From Paraconiothyrium sp. Pb-2020 (Eukaryota > Ascomycota > Dothideomycetes > Pleosporales > Didymosphaeriaceae): DNA of 64,000 nucleotides. A program made the translations under genes and the position numbers. Within the stretch, counting starts at the first letter, position 1. Each line of letters opens with the position of its first letter. Shown here in pieces: positions 22,772 through 34,648 of the stretch. Where the stretch lies: contig JAJUBI010000003.1 of assembly GCA_022419385.1 (NCBI GenBank), positions 2,976,001-3,040,000 on the forward strand. Reading direction: 5' to 3'. The notes under the pieces were generated by a model that worked only from the letters and a program-made list of their open reading frames with translations, searched no databases and was not told the origin of the DNA.

Positions 22772-25002
22772 CTAGTCCACCTTGACCGCCGCATAGATCC
22801 TCCTGACGAACACATAACTCGCTACGAATCCTACCGTACCAACTAACAATCCGTACACCGCACAAGCCAATGCGCCGTTCACAAAGAATAGCATGCTCGA
22901 TATAAATCCGTTGATGTGCAATTTGGTACAGAAATAGTAGACAAGGTAAGCAAAGATCCAAAGTGCGGATGAAGAGCCGACGAGGAAGGATTGCCACCAC
23001 CAGTGATAGTTCTGTCACAGAGTTAGCAGGAAATTAGAGAAAGGGATGGAGGTAGGATGCGGAGCCATAGGTGCAATATACGAGAACCCCCAAGTCTTTG
23101 GAGATCCCATCGCGCGCAACAGGAAAATGGCTGTACTCACCTCAGCACAAAGCTGCACGTACGTCGCCACAACCGCCACTTCTACCACCGTAACCCCCAA
23201 GATAATCCCTACCACACTCATAAACCCAAAAACATAGTAGTAACCACTCTTATCCAACCACAAGCTCTTGAACACGAACATTAGTTCAATAAACACAACC
23301 ATGAATGGAATGAACCCCGCAAGTAAAATTGCCTGGACGCTCCTAGTGTGCCCCTGCTGCGGGACTTGTCTTGGAATGACGTTCGCTTTGATGGGCTGCT
23401 TGTACGCGCCGACTTGTGTATATCCATACCAGCCACCGATATAAACCAGTGGGAGTTGTATGAAAAGCCACAGGGCGACAAGAGCGATGAGCGTGGTCAA
23501 GGGGAGTGCGGTGCTAGAGGCTTGGATCCAAACGAAGAGATTGAGTATAAAGATCGTTGTGAAGAGGAGACCAGGGATGAGCGACGCTGTGCGGACAACA
23601 TTCTGTTGCCAACCCTGCAGATCGAAAGTTCTGTACAGGCGTGAGGAGAAGTAGCCCGAGAAGAGACCAGCGAATAGCCAGAGGCCAATACCGACGCTGA
23701 CATAGCCCCCACGGAAGCTTGGGTTCAGGATACCGACGGCGGAGAGGATGAGAATGCCGACGGTTGCAAAGATAAGTTGGATACCGGAGCCGATGAGGGC
23801 TGAGAGAAGACTGGCATATGCCGGGGCGCGGAAGACGTCTCCATAGACAAGCTTCCATCCTGTGATGTCCTCGTCTTCATCGTCTGAAACGTCAGCCGCA
23901 CCCTCAACATCGTCGATTAAGCCTAGTAAGCCACTGCCTTTCTTAGCCGAACCTGCTGGCCGTTGCATTGTGGGCTTGAGCCTGACACTGTCATCCTTAA
24001 GTTCACCCCGGATGGTGCGAGTCAAGATCACGGCCACAACAGCTGTGAGGAGGCCAGCTATGACGAGCGAATTTAAAATCGCTAGCCAATGTACGTTTGA
24101 GCTGTCGTCCGATGTCACGAAGTACATATCCCACCGGTTCTTCCACTCGAGCTTCTCGTCTTCGCGCCAGTACACTGAGTAGGTAAACGGGATTGTGATA
24201 CGTGCTTCTGGTGTATCGCGCACGTCTGTCGTATTTGACGGTACATTAAGGATGAAGGGATCAAGACTAACCTCACCGGATGGCGGTAGGCCGTCGTTGT
24301 TTCGGCCATTCGCCGAGATACTCTTCGGGAAGACTTCGAATCCCACAATGACCTTCTTCCCCTTCTCGCCGGTCTCACCTGGCGCACGATGCCATTTCAG
24401 AACAAGCGTAACATGGTTGTAGATGGCAAATTCGGGACTTCCATCCATGTTCTTCACCACTTCCCCTATCCTGAATCCCGCAGCATAATATTTCCTACTC
24501 TTGTCCGTACTCATGAAGCTGGTCGCACCCGGCAAATTGTCCACGATCCACTCCGCCTTGTACTCATTTTGAATAAGCAACCTCGTCTTCTGTATACCAG
24601 CTGCATCGACTTCTTTTGAACATAGGTATCGAGCTTCTTCGTCGCGGCCCAATGCGAGCTGGTAATCTGAAACTGTTATTCGGTCGCCGCGCAGTACTTC
24701 GCCTAGGTTCAGTGATATGCTGGCCCCGCTCGAGAATCGTCCTGTCCTGACGCGGCCGGTGGGCGGGCAAGCGAACGGGAGCTCGGTGTACGCGTATTGG
24801 AGTTCCGATTCCTCGCTGTAAACCTTGTTCACCAGGAGCGGTATCGTCTCGCCGTCTTTGTAAGACTTGAATGTTATGCCTACAAGTAATTGGCAAGCTT
24901 TCTATACAATCTCTAGTGGCATGCCATGCCTGGTACGTAGAAAGCGTTCGCGTACGCGAAGAGCGCACATATCAACGCGCTGTACTGAACGTCTACGTGC
25001 AT
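22772..25002 (-). CDS. TM9SF / EMP70 (nonaspanin) multi-spanning membrane protein
   Basis: Transmembrane-9 proteins live in Golgi/endosomal membranes and help sort membrane cargo and support adhesion. Exons on the minus strand are 25002-24930, 24879-23141 and 23011-22772, giving 683 aa. Exon 1 encodes a signal peptide (MHVDVQYSALICALFAYANA) followed by the family mark FYVPG. The luminal domain has IPLLVNKVYS and ELPFACPP. Nine hydrophobic segments follow, and the C-terminus has CAENYHWWWQSFLVGSSSALW, read across the second junction, and ends with the Golgi-retention-like KVD. The first intron (24880-24929) has a GC donor (CCAG/GCATGG): the only GT nearby gives a stop or loses the conserved PG. 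The second intron (23012-23140) is GT-AG. Without exons 1 and 3 the main open frame would lack the signal peptide and the last membrane segments. Confidence 0.95.
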
Positions 25003-26734
25003 GGTGCGTGGGCAGAGGAAGCTCGAAATGTATTGGAGAGAGGATCGTGCAAGTACGAGACGCTTAGGAGGAGTACGAAGGAACGCGGTTGTGGAGTGGT
25101 TGAGTGAGTAGTGACGTATGCGCGGAGCATCGAAGGATGTGGCTCAGGCTTAGGCAAGGGCGCACACGGTCGCGGCTGCACGGCCGCAAATCACATGCAA
25201 TGGTACCGCCAAAGCTGTAACGCCGATCAAAGGTTCGAAGTTGTGATCAGAATGACAAGACTGTGAATGCTTGGAGACAGTTAGACTTGCGAACACCCGT
25301 TCCCTAGGTGGTCAGCCAATCGGGACGCCCAAGATCCCAGTGACTAGCAGGGATGCTCCAATTGTAAACGGCGGTAACAGGTTAGTCCACTTGCCTTGCT
25401 TCACACTCTTTAATGCCAATAAGAGCACCCAGCTTCACGCAAAGTCGGATGTACATGTCGTCCAGCGGGCGAGTGTCACGACCGTGACCTCAGAAGCTTC
25501 CATAGGTCAGGCAGCCAGCTGACAAGCTTCACTGCAGCATCTGCTCCAGATTCGAAGGACAAGTAAATTGCCTGTTACAACGAGGTTAGTGACGAAGATG
25601 AGCTCGTGAAAAGAGTCAGAGGCAGCAGCGCAGGCAGGAGCAGTAATTAAATAAGCTTTAGACCATCAGTATGACATTGCTCCACTGAAGTTACTCATCT
25701 TGCTATGTACAGAAAGGTGTCTGGAATCAGTACCAAAACGTCAGACTACTTCAATTCACGCGCATGTGCGTCAGTTAATCAACAAACTCCAGTGGTCAAA
25801 GTGACATCACGGAAGATGGCCTAGGGCGGCGATCTTCTCTTTTAGCAGCGCGACGACTTATACAGATATGGCGAGGGGCCATACCTAAGATTCCGAAGGC
25901 ACTTCCTCTATTCAGAAATATCAGAAGCAGCGCGACGTCGGCATTTAGCAGGTAATCCACTCCGGGCTTACCCGTTGTGAGAGTCTGTTGACATGGTGTC
26001 AGAATGATACTATTTAAACAAGTTCCGCCACACTGTCAATCAAAGGAGCGTGTGCATTACCCCTCGAACGCTTAGATATAAAACAGGACTAGCAACACAA
26101 CTGTCCAGGATGTTTCAACATGTTCTGCCTCTTTTTCAGGTTTAGACAAGTCTGTTCGTCTCTAGTTACATGCTTCCTCTACAGCATATACATCGTTTAG
26201 TTGTGCTAGCCACTTGAGATTGTACTCTGTCTGTTCGACAGGTGAGATAAATGTTAGGTCCTCAAGTTGGCCCAATTTTCGGCTAACCTGTTTATACTTC
26301 AACGAAGATGCGGTTCAATGTCTTGGACTTTGTTATAATTAAAAGAGCGTCTGATACATTTGTATTAGCGAGAAGTCTCGCAGAGGGGAACATAGAGCAT
26401 GCAGGCCTCCGCCAAACCCATACTTTCACCGACGGAGTGCTATTCACTTTCTCAACTCCGCTAGCAAAATGGACCCAAACATGATGCCAACCGATGGCTT
26501 ATGAAAAACGCCTGATCCCATGCGTGTGCATTGCTTTTGGCAACATCCACCAACGCCGTGCTTTGATACAAGACAACTGTTGCTGAGCTGACAAGAAAAA
26601 GAATTAAACGGACATTAAGTATTCGTACGGCCCGTAAATATAGGGTATATGATGCATTGGACGCTCAGAAAAGAGAGAAGATTGAAAAGAGTATGTGGAG
26701 TTCGTTACGAATTTGATGATTGCGGAAGCGGCTT
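25003..26734. other. Intergenic region between the TM9SF and SLN1 genes
   Basis: It is a 1.7-kb interval, AT-richer after 25.6 kb, with no open frame worth calling. It should contain the TM9SF promoter at its left end and the SLN1 3' flank at its right end. No repeat pair or RNA gene was recognised by eye. Confidence 0.5.
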
Positions 26735-29700
26735 CTATGACTGCGTTAGTGGTGATATTGCGGGAGATTCTCTGTGTTCGACAGTCGCAACAGGAGCGTT
26801 CGCAAAATTACTGGTCATGGGTGGACGCGCCTGCGCAGGCGTTGTGGCCCCTCCATTTTCTTTCCTTCGTGAGCCGTCCGTCGGTGGAGGTGTTGTTTCT
26901 CCATCCTCCTCCTCAGGTATAGGAGGGCAATAGGTCTTCAGCACATGCTTTAGTGCTGGACGGCGAATGGGTTTAGACAAGAAGAAGTTCATGCCAGAGT
27001 CGAGGCACTCTTTGACGTTCTGCTCTTCTGCGTACTTTGGGGTTATTAGTCTTAGTTGTAGAGACCGAGAATGCATTACTTACAGCGGTCAAAGCTACGA
27101 TGGGTGCGTCAAATCCAGATTGTCGTATCAGTCGAGTGGATTGTAGACCATCCAAGTTGGGCATCTGGACGTCCATGAAGATAAGATTGTATGGAGTCTG
27201 GCGCTCCATGCTCTCTTTCACCTTATCCAGGGCTTCTTGACCATCTTTAGCCACTGTTACATCATACACATCCTCAAGCTTGAGCATGCGCAATACGACC
27301 TCTTGGTTGGTTTTATTGTCTTCAGCTACAAGAACCCTGATTTTGTCGCCCCTTTGGGTCGCTTCGGCTTCTACACGCGCCATTGCCTTCTGCTGAGAGT
27401 TCGGAGATTCTAGGGGAGGATTGGAAGCGAAAAATGGCTGACTTAGGCCTACTAGGGGGGGCTTCGAGTCGCTTTCGAAAGCGACCGGTCCGTTCGCTGG
27501 CGCAGGTCCTGTTACAATGGGCGCACTGTTTGCGGAGTGTACTGAACGACCTGAAAGCGCATCGTCGTTCTTGATCAGCTGAATTGGGTCCTCTGTAGAT
27601 ATACTCTGGCGGCCACTATTAGATCCAAGATTGATATTGCTTGAACTTGCTGTGCTGTCTGCACGGTTGGTGAGATGTTTGAGAGGAATAGCCATGGTGA
27701 ACACGCTTCCTTGCCCTACCTCACTCTGGAGTGAAATAGTGCCTTTCATTAGTCCTGCCAGCTGAGAGCAAATGCTGAGACCTAAGCCCGTGCCGCCATA
27801 TTTCTTGCTGAGACCAAGATCTCCTTGCACAAACTATACTTTAGTTAGTCAATGATATCTGGACATGTAAGACTCAGATCCTTACTGGCTCGAAAATTTT
27901 GTCGTGCAGGTCCTCTGGGATACCGGGACCTGTGTCCTGGACCTCAAACTCAAATGCTAACCATCTACCCGGGGGCGGCGTCGGGGCTCGATCTAGACCC
28001 ATCATGTGTTGGTATCCTAACGCTTTATCATGTGCGTTGATGACGTTTGCGGTATTGTAGCGGTCCTGGGAGCCCTTTACTGATATGGACCCAACCTCTG
28101 AACTGGAACCACGTACTCTCCTAGAGCCGCGTGTTGAACTGTGTCTCGACTGCAGAGACGCTTTTCTACTGTCCGACATTTGAGCTTCCCCCAGGCACCG
28201 AATGGAGATGCTGACGGAACCTCCTGCTGGTGTGAATTTCAAGGAGTTGGAGACCAGATTGATGACCACCTGCAATATTCGATGTTGATCGCCATAGAGA
28301 ATCATATCCTTAAGACGACCAAGACCGAAGGGCCCAAGATCTCCCTTCCCGATGGGTCGACCGCTCTCGTCTAGGTTCGCATCGTAGGGTCCTTCAAATT
28401 GCACACTTAGGTTGATGCCACCCTCTTTCGCTTTCGCTTGTCGCTCGAAGATGGCTATGACTTGCGAACTGATATCCCGCAACCGGAATTCTTTTTCGTC
28501 TAGACTTATCTGCTGACCGACCTGATTTTTGCTGTTCTCGTTGTCAGTGGTATCATTTAACAGGCCACCAAAGGAAACTTGCCTGAATGTCAATAGATCA
28601 GTCAATAGATTGAGAAGCAAATCGCCGCTCTTGTAGATGATACCGAGTGATCGTTTTAGTTTGATGGGGTCATCTTCCGACATGCACACGGCGCACATGC
28701 CTAGGATGCCGTTCAATGGCGTCTTCAGCTCATGCGAGATATTTGCGATGAATAAGGTTTTGCTCTCGTTAGCTGCTTCGGCTGCTTTCTTACTTTGCTC
28801 TAGTTCAGCCGTCCTCTGCTGAACTCTCTCTTCAAGTCTCTCATATTGCATCATCAACTCGTCGGTCATTTCATTGAAAGTCTTTGTAAGATCTGTGAGC
28901 TCGTCGTGGATGAAATGTTTCCGATCTTTTACTTTTGACGGGATCCGGAATTGCCGTCTCCTTTCGGCTTCTCTTCTTTCAGCACGGCTGGCTGTTTGAT
29001 TACGACGGTAATGAATGATAGAGCCTATCCAGCCTTCTTTACGTGCAAGTGCTGCATCAGCCCGATCGTCGTCCGCTCCGTCCGCTTCGGAGCCAAGGCT
29101 GGACTCGTCAAGTACAGCCGGTGACACCGACCTCTTAGTGGCGTCTCTGAGGCGCCGGATGGGTCGGCTGGAATAGTGCGCGACGGGAAAGACCAAAAGC
29201 AATAAAGCGCCCATAGTGCCGAAAACGCAGGCCAAGATCAGAGTGCGGAGGTGATTGATTGGCGCCCAGACTTCGCCATGTGACATCTCCAGCATAAGCA
29301 TCCAGTCCACCAAGGAGCTTTGGACTAACGCAAAACCGACTGCAACACGATTGCCCAACTCGTTTGTGACAGATATGGCACTCCCAGCGTTACTTGCTGC
29401 ACCGGTGCGTTCAGTAAAACCTTGTCGAACTGTTTGAAAGTTGGTCCAATCGAAGGGTGCGTTGGGCTCAGCGTTGTCATTATTGCCGTGTCGTTTCAGG
29501 GCTCCACGTTTTGTAGGAGGTAGCACAAACCGAATCGATTCATTTTCAGGCGCATCCTCGTTGTACACAACACCGGCTGGGAAGGCATTCGTGGCGTTGT
29601 TTGGGCCTAGTATCTAAGCCACACAAATGAGGTCAGCATCATTTATTGTGAATGGAGGGTGTTGCTGCGCGTCGTGAATATCTATACAACATTGCTCCGC

Positions 29701-30517
29701 CCGAAGCAATGCAAATCGCAGAGAGTGGGTGCTGTGTACTTACTATTGTGAGCCCACTCTCGTCCAAGCCCTCTAGAGCGTTGACGACTTTCTGAATGAG
29801 ATTCGCGTCTAGAACAATGGTCAACCATCCAAGCGTGTCAATACTGGACGTGTTGTTTATTATAGGCATGGTAATAGACATGAGGCTGAGAGAATCGTTG
29901 ACAGCATAGGGGCCGCTAACCAAGAAGCTGTTTGCATTGATTGCCCTCCCGTCGTATTCGGCGAACCATTGATCGAAGGAATTATTAACTCCTCTTGAGT
30001 AGGTTCGAAACTTGGGGTAAAGCTCTGGGATGAAGGAGGAATTGTCTCCGAACAGCACTGGTTGCCCATTGGATCCGTCGTAGGGTAATTGTAGGCCCTG
30101 CAGGGTGTTTTTGGTCATGGCAATGAGCGCTACATCGGACGAGTTCTTTGGATACAACTTAGCCTGAACGGCCAAACGAGCGTCTCCTTCCCCGGTGAAG
30201 ATGGCATCAAAGTCATCTCTTGCTCGGGACCAGTTGTCGGCTGAGTTGTTACCATGGTCATTATAATGTTGAAGGGCACTTTGGATTGCGAGACGGGAGG
30301 CTGTTTGGCGTACAGTCGTCTCCATGACAAGTAGATTGGAGGCCACCTGTGCTGCCTTGAGCGACGCTCTCAGCGAGAGGGCGTTGGAGCGAACGCCGAG
30401 CACGAAGTTGTGGTTGGTGATCCACGTAGCAACCGCTATGACAGCCAGGCCGATCAAAGAGGATAGCAACACCAAGCACCCGAGCTGCTCTCGGATGGGT
30501 ATGCGCATCTTGACCAT
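26735..30517 (-). CDS. SLN1: Sln1-type osmosensing hybrid histidine kinase
   Basis: Sln1 (TcsB in aspergilli) is the plasma-membrane sensor that represses the HOG MAP-kinase pathway by phosphorelay through Ypd1 and Ssk1. Exons on the minus strand are 30517-29744, 29613-28583, 28531-27886, 27833-27084 and 27034-26735, giving 1166 aa. One transmembrane helix is at about residues 10-35, then an extracellular domain, a second helix at about 380-403 and a HAMP-like linker. The phospho-acceptor His is near residue 552 in NISHELKTPLNG. The ATPase blocks are NLVSNSLKFTPAGG and DTGPGIP, followed by the FVQGD and GTGLGLSI blocks. The receiver carries LVAEDNKTNQE, the phospho-Asp in FMDVQMP, and a conserved Lys in LSKPIRRP. 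Intron 28532-28582 has a GC donor and is 51 nt with no stop codon. The ATG at 30515-30517 was chosen; upstream frame extension has only GTG. Confidence 0.95.
28532..28582 (-). other. In-frame GC-AG intron inside the SLN1 kinase core
   Basis: The donor is TTCAG/GCAAGT, the branch site CACTGAC and the acceptor GAACAG. The intron is 51 nt, a multiple of three, with no stop codon, so both spliced and retained forms can be translated. Splicing restores LLTFSKNQVGQQ, the pattern seen in other fungal Sln1-like kinases. Retention would add 17 residues between the HisKA and ATPase domains. Confidence 0.85.
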
Positions 30518-31887
30518 GACTCCCCGTGGTCGAGCGCCCACGCGCAGCTGCCCGAGGCGTGTCGGCTAAGATGGGTGCTATTCGGAGCGCCGGGCTGAAA
30601 CGATGCAGTAGAGGCAATTGCGACGCGGCAGGCTCCCATTCCTCGTGGTTCGCCCCCGAGACTGCCTGCCTATCGCGGGCGGCGATCGTGGAGCGTCGTG
30701 CCGTGATGTTGCTGGCCGGTGTGATGTGGGCGCGGCGGAACGAGCGGCGTGGTGGTGAGGGTGCGGGCGCGCGGAGAGAAGCAGGTAAGATGCAGAAAGA
30801 CAGCAGACGCCCTCGGGGCCGCGGGCATCAGCGCGAAAGGAAAGGACGAGCTGTGTGCTCTTGGGGTGTGCGGAGGGTCGCGAGTGGAGCGTGTAAGGTG
30901 GAGCGCGGAGCGTTGGTAGATCCGGAGAGGCTAAAGAGAACAAAAGAGCGAGCCGCGCGCAGGACGGTTGGATGCCGGAGCAAACAGATGCACGAGCTCA
31001 AGGGGGCCCAGCCAGTGCAATTTGGGGTTGGTTTGAGCGAGCCTTCACGGCGACGCGGCCTGGCTGACAGAGGCACCCGCACCCCGGCCGTGTGCTCTCT
31101 GGCCCCGGTCAGTCTGGCCAGGCCAGTCACTCGCGCGAGGGCCGCTCATGCAATTCCGTACTTTCGCATGTCTCGATTCCCCACCGGTCAATCTCTGCTG
31201 AGCGCGATCGGCACGAAACATGCGATCCTTTGCTTCACGAAACCAGGCGATACACTGTCAACAGACGCCAGCCGAGGCCAGGACCCGCCGCGCGACGCTT
31301 TCATCGGCTCGGCGCCGTGGAATCGCTGCTGGTCGAGAACGCCGTCGATTCTGCTTCGACGCTTGGCCATGTTTCCTCGCTTACGGAACCCCTGGCGCGC
31401 AGGCCCATCCCACGCACCCTCTCACCCTCTCCATGTCGACCGCACTCCCGCACCGCTTTGCATTGCACACTCATTTCGGCGCCGACGAGCTGGTCCTCCA
31501 TCCCGCACCACAATGCTATCGTTTTCCCAGGGCGACAATGCCTGTGCGCTAGGGTACGACCTGTCTCTTGTCGTCTCGAGATATTACTCGACCATCCATC
31601 ATGTAGACTCGAGACAACATCACTTTTGATGTGGCATTCCGACGGTTGCGGCGTGCGACGACGCTCATACACTACGGCAAGAGACAGCAGGCTCGATCTT
31701 GCTTCCGATTACAGGTTCGATGATCATGTTGGCTACATTATGACGCTCCATAGCAAAGCTTTCCTGTGACCGTAGGCATGGCAACGGCGTACATTGGACC
31801 AAGACTACCGAAAGCGGTTCTCAAAGGTTCTAAGGCTCCACAGACACAGACCGCACCATCGACTCCTATCCTTCATCGCATGTCCTT
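30518..31887. other. SLN1 upstream region, GC-rich
   Basis: It lies between the start of SLN1 and the 3' end of the next minus-strand gene. A 367-codon plus-strand frame (30526-31629) and several shorter ones on both strands overlap here, but the translations are Arg/Ser/Pro-rich, domain-free and unphased. I read them as artefacts of GC-rich promoter/5' UTR sequence. No RNA gene or repeat was identified. Confidence 0.5.
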
Positions 31888-32754
31888 TCAGCCTTGTTGA
31901 TACGACCAAAACTGCGCTACCGCCGTTCGGTGTAGAGGAACTCGCTCCTCGGGTAGCGATGCAGCTCGCTCCGGCACAGCACCAGGTTCGTTTTTATAGT
32001 GTCTCCCCATCTTCTTGAATTGCAAGAGGGCTGTGACCAGGCCGCACAGGATCACATCCACGCCGGCTCTGTCTTGCGACAATCGATCTCGGTAGATTGT
32101 CAAATCACCAACTTCAGCACCCCCAGTAGCACTCAGTCCGTGGATCGAGAAGTTGAAGCGCGCAACCGCATCTTGCCTTCCATTCTGACGAAGGACTAGC
32201 GAGAATGGTTTCGCTTCAAGAAGCCAGGTATACAGCGTTCCATGTACTGATATGGTCCAGTCGGAAAAGTTCCGCGCTTCCATCTTGAATAATTGTTTGC
32301 CTTCGGTCGGGTCTTGACGAACAAAGCGCGCGCGAGGACACCAGGGCAACGGCCCGTCTGTGTCGAACCAAATGCCAGCTATGTATTCATCATCGGTGGT
32401 TGGCAGGCTCGCGCGAACGGTGCGCCAGACCTCCATCTCCGGCTTCTTAGAAAATGGACGGGGGCTGCGCGAAGTGATCTTGAATGAGCCCGACGATGAG
32501 GGGCCGTAGGGCACGACCATGAGGCTCTTCTTGTCCGGCGCACGAAGGTAGTATGTATGCACCGGCGCTTCGTGGGCTTCGCGGCCGTACGAGGGTGCAG
32601 GCTCCTCGTAGTCGGGCAATTCTTCTCTTTGCGATGCATCATATGGAGGCACATGGTGCTGCAAAAGGGCAGCAGGATATGTACTAGTTCGTCCGGCAAG
32701 CATCTCACCCGCAGGGTCATCGAGCTGCCGGCGCGGACTGGTGTTCGCAAGCAT
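31888..32754 (-). CDS. Unknown 288-aa fungal protein
   Basis: A single uninterrupted frame starts at the ATG at 32752-32754. I do not recognise the family. The N-terminal 60 residues are Pro/Glu/Tyr-rich with LPDYEEPAPSY, a region likely to be disordered and possibly a WW-domain ligand. The rest looks globular: DKKSLMVVPYGPSSSGSFKI, then WFDTDGPLPWCPRARFVR, a block NFSDWTISVHGTLYTWLLEA and LVLRQNGRQDAVARFNFS. The alternating hydrophobic pattern suggests a beta-rich fold; a tubby/LURP-like barrel is a guess only. No signal peptide or membrane span is visible. It is divergently oriented to the kelch-repeat gene, sharing a 0.7-kb promoter region. Confidence 0.72.
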   Translation of the reverse strand: MLANTSPRRQLDDPAGEMLAGRTSTYPAALLQHHVPPYDASQREELPDYEEPAPSYGREAHEAPVHTYYLRAPDKKSLMVVPYGPSSSGSFKITSRSPRPFSKKPEMEVWRTVRASLPTTDDEYIAGIWFDTDGPLPWCPRARFVRQDPTEGKQLFKMEARNFSDWTISVHGTLYTWLLEAKPFSLVLRQNGRQDAVARFNFSIHGLSATGGAEVGDLTIYRDRLSQDRAGVDVILCGLVTALLQFKKMGRHYKNEPGAVPERAASLPEERVPLHRTAVAQFWSYQQG

Positions 32755-33449
32755 GTTTGGTGGTGTAGTCGAGTACCTGGAACGGATGCGCAGTCGTTAT
32801 TCGAAAGGCTGTGGCATATATAGGTAGACTATTGCCATGGTACCACCGTGATAGCTGGCCCGGGCAGCTGTGTGAATCGGCAGCAAGGCGCAGCTTGTAT
32901 GACGATCGCAAACGGCTGGAGTCCCATGACGAGGGGGTGACTAACACCACTCGCGTCTAAATCTCCACAAAAGGTAAAGATCCGGCCCATGTTGGGGCGA
33001 TGCTGTGGTGTTTGCAGACTCGTCTACTACCTTTCGACTTACTCACGAGCATCCAAACCGAGCAATACGAGCGCATTTTAGACGCGTCTCCGGCGCTCCC
33101 ATCCTTCTCACATGGTCAAACTACATGAGTCGACTCCGCCCGCACCTTGGCCCGTTCAATGATTCGATTCCGGCTTCCTGTCCTCCCGAGAGTGGACTTT
33201 GGTTTTCACGACAGCTCATGGTCGCTTATTCATCCATCTGATGAGCACTTGAGCCCTGATGTAGACGGTTAGTAGCGCATGCAGGTGCGGAGACGCGGAG
33301 CGGTGCCGTTACCGACAAACCAACCAGCAGCTGCGGAGACACTTTCCACACAACGCGCGCTTCATCAGGGTGCTCAAGATAGATCTGATAAGATTGATTA
33401 ACCACCTGGACTTGAGCTCCGCACGAACACAGCCGTGACCCACAACAGC
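32755..33449. promoter_or_regulatory. Divergent promoter region of the unknown and kelch genes
   Basis: About 0.7 kb separates two head-to-head genes. Short open frames on both strands are not supported by any motif. I could not identify specific regulator sites. Confidence 0.45.
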
Positions 33450-34538
33450 ATGCCTCTCCGCAGGCCCATCTGGAACCTCAATGGCAAGTGGGCGCGCCTC
33501 CACGATGCAGAGCGCCTGCGCCGCTCGTCGCAGGTTCTCTCCGTCATTGACAACACAGCGTACATCTTCGGCGGCGAGGTGCATCCTCGCCAGCCCGTTG
33601 ATGATAAGATCGATGTACTGCCTCTTCCCGCACGTACGCGATCCCCTCTACCTTCAAGCATTGCCCCGCGCACCAAGACTTCCGGAGGCACAGATGCCTC
33701 CCAACTCGACACGAAATCCGCCAGCGAAGCGCCCTCCCCCCGCGTAGGCTCTGCCTCCGCCGTCCTCTCCGGTCGCATGTATCTCTTCTCCGGCCGCGGC
33801 GGCACCGACATGGCTCCAGTAGAGGAAAACGGCGCCGTCTGGTCCTTCGACCCATCTTCCACCTCGTGGAAGCTGCTCAACCCCGCCGACGCCTCGAAAC
33901 CCTACCCACCAGCGCGCTCCTATCACTGCGCCACCTCTGACGGAAACAACACCTTCTTCATCCACGCCGGATGTCCTGAAAAGGGCCGACTGTCTGACCT
34001 TTGGAGGTTCGACGTGGAGAAGAGGGCGTGGTCGCAGGGTGCTGACGCGCCGCCGCCACAGAGGGGAGGCACAAGTATTGCCTACAGCGGAGGCAGACTC
34101 TACAGGATGAACGGGTTCGACGGGTCGACCGAGCAGGGTGGTAGCATAGACATCTACGACGTGGCTTCTGATGCGTGGTCTACCGAGACGTTTCACGCAG
34201 ACGGGCATCACGGGCCTGAGCCACGCAGCGTGTGCGTTCTGCTTCCGGTCCGCATAGCCCAGAAGGAGAAATTGCTGACGCTGTTTGGGGAGAGGGATCC
34301 GAGTAGTCTGGGACATGCCGGGGCGGGGAAAATGCTGAGCGATGTGTGGATCTACGATATCGCGGAAAATTGGTGGACCAAGCTGGAACCATCTGGTAGC
34401 GAGGGATTGCCAGACCCGCGCGGTTGGTTTGACGCTGATGTCGTCAAGGCTGCGGATGGGAACGATAGCGTTGTGGTGCATGGAGGGCTCGGTGAGAACA
34501 ACGAGCGGCTTGCAGATGTGTGGGTGCTGTCTTTCTAG
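33450..34538 (+). CDS. Kelch-repeat beta-propeller protein
   Basis: This is a 362-aa intronless gene. Kelch units are visible as repeated hydrophobic-GG or G-x-G strands followed by a paired aromatic: NTAYIFGGEV, GRMYLFSGRGG, FIHAGCPEKGRLSDLWRFD, GRLYRMNGFDG, KLLTLFGERDP with MLSDVWIYD, and SVVVHGGLGENNERLADVW at the end. At least six blades can be counted, enough for a closed propeller. The pattern of D-W/L-W at blade ends is that of simple cytosolic kelch proteins, such as nitrile-specifier-like or Tea1-like propellers, used for protein binding. There is no signal peptide and no second domain. The start is the ATG at 33450; the frame upstream has only GTG. Partner and pathway are unknown. 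Confidence 0.88.
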   Translation: MPLRRPIWNLNGKWARLHDAERLRRSSQVLSVIDNTAYIFGGEVHPRQPVDDKIDVLPLPARTRSPLPSSIAPRTKTSGGTDASQLDTKSASEAPSPRVGSASAVLSGRMYLFSGRGGTDMAPVEENGAVWSFDPSSTSWKLLNPADASKPYPPARSYHCATSDGNNTFFIHAGCPEKGRLSDLWRFDVEKRAWSQGADAPPPQRGGTSIAYSGGRLYRMNGFDGSTEQGGSIDIYDVASDAWSTETFHADGHHGPEPRSVCVLLPVRIAQKEKLLTLFGERDPSSLGHAGAGKMLSDVWIYDIAENWWTKLEPSGSEGLPDPRGWFDADVVKAADGNDSVVVHGGLGENNERLADVWVLSF

Positions 34539-34648
34539 ACATGTCCGACACAAGCTTGTATCAGTAGGATCATGTGGTAGACTGCAATTCTGAGCCTAGT
34601 CAAATGGCGATTATCATGCGGACAAAGGGTATCATGCAAGCTCGCCCA

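Noticed and set aside
30526..31629. 367-codon plus-strand frame antisense to the SLN1 5' region
   Set aside because: Domain-free, Arg/Ser/Pro-rich and overlaps several other open frames; explained by GC-rich promoter sequence.
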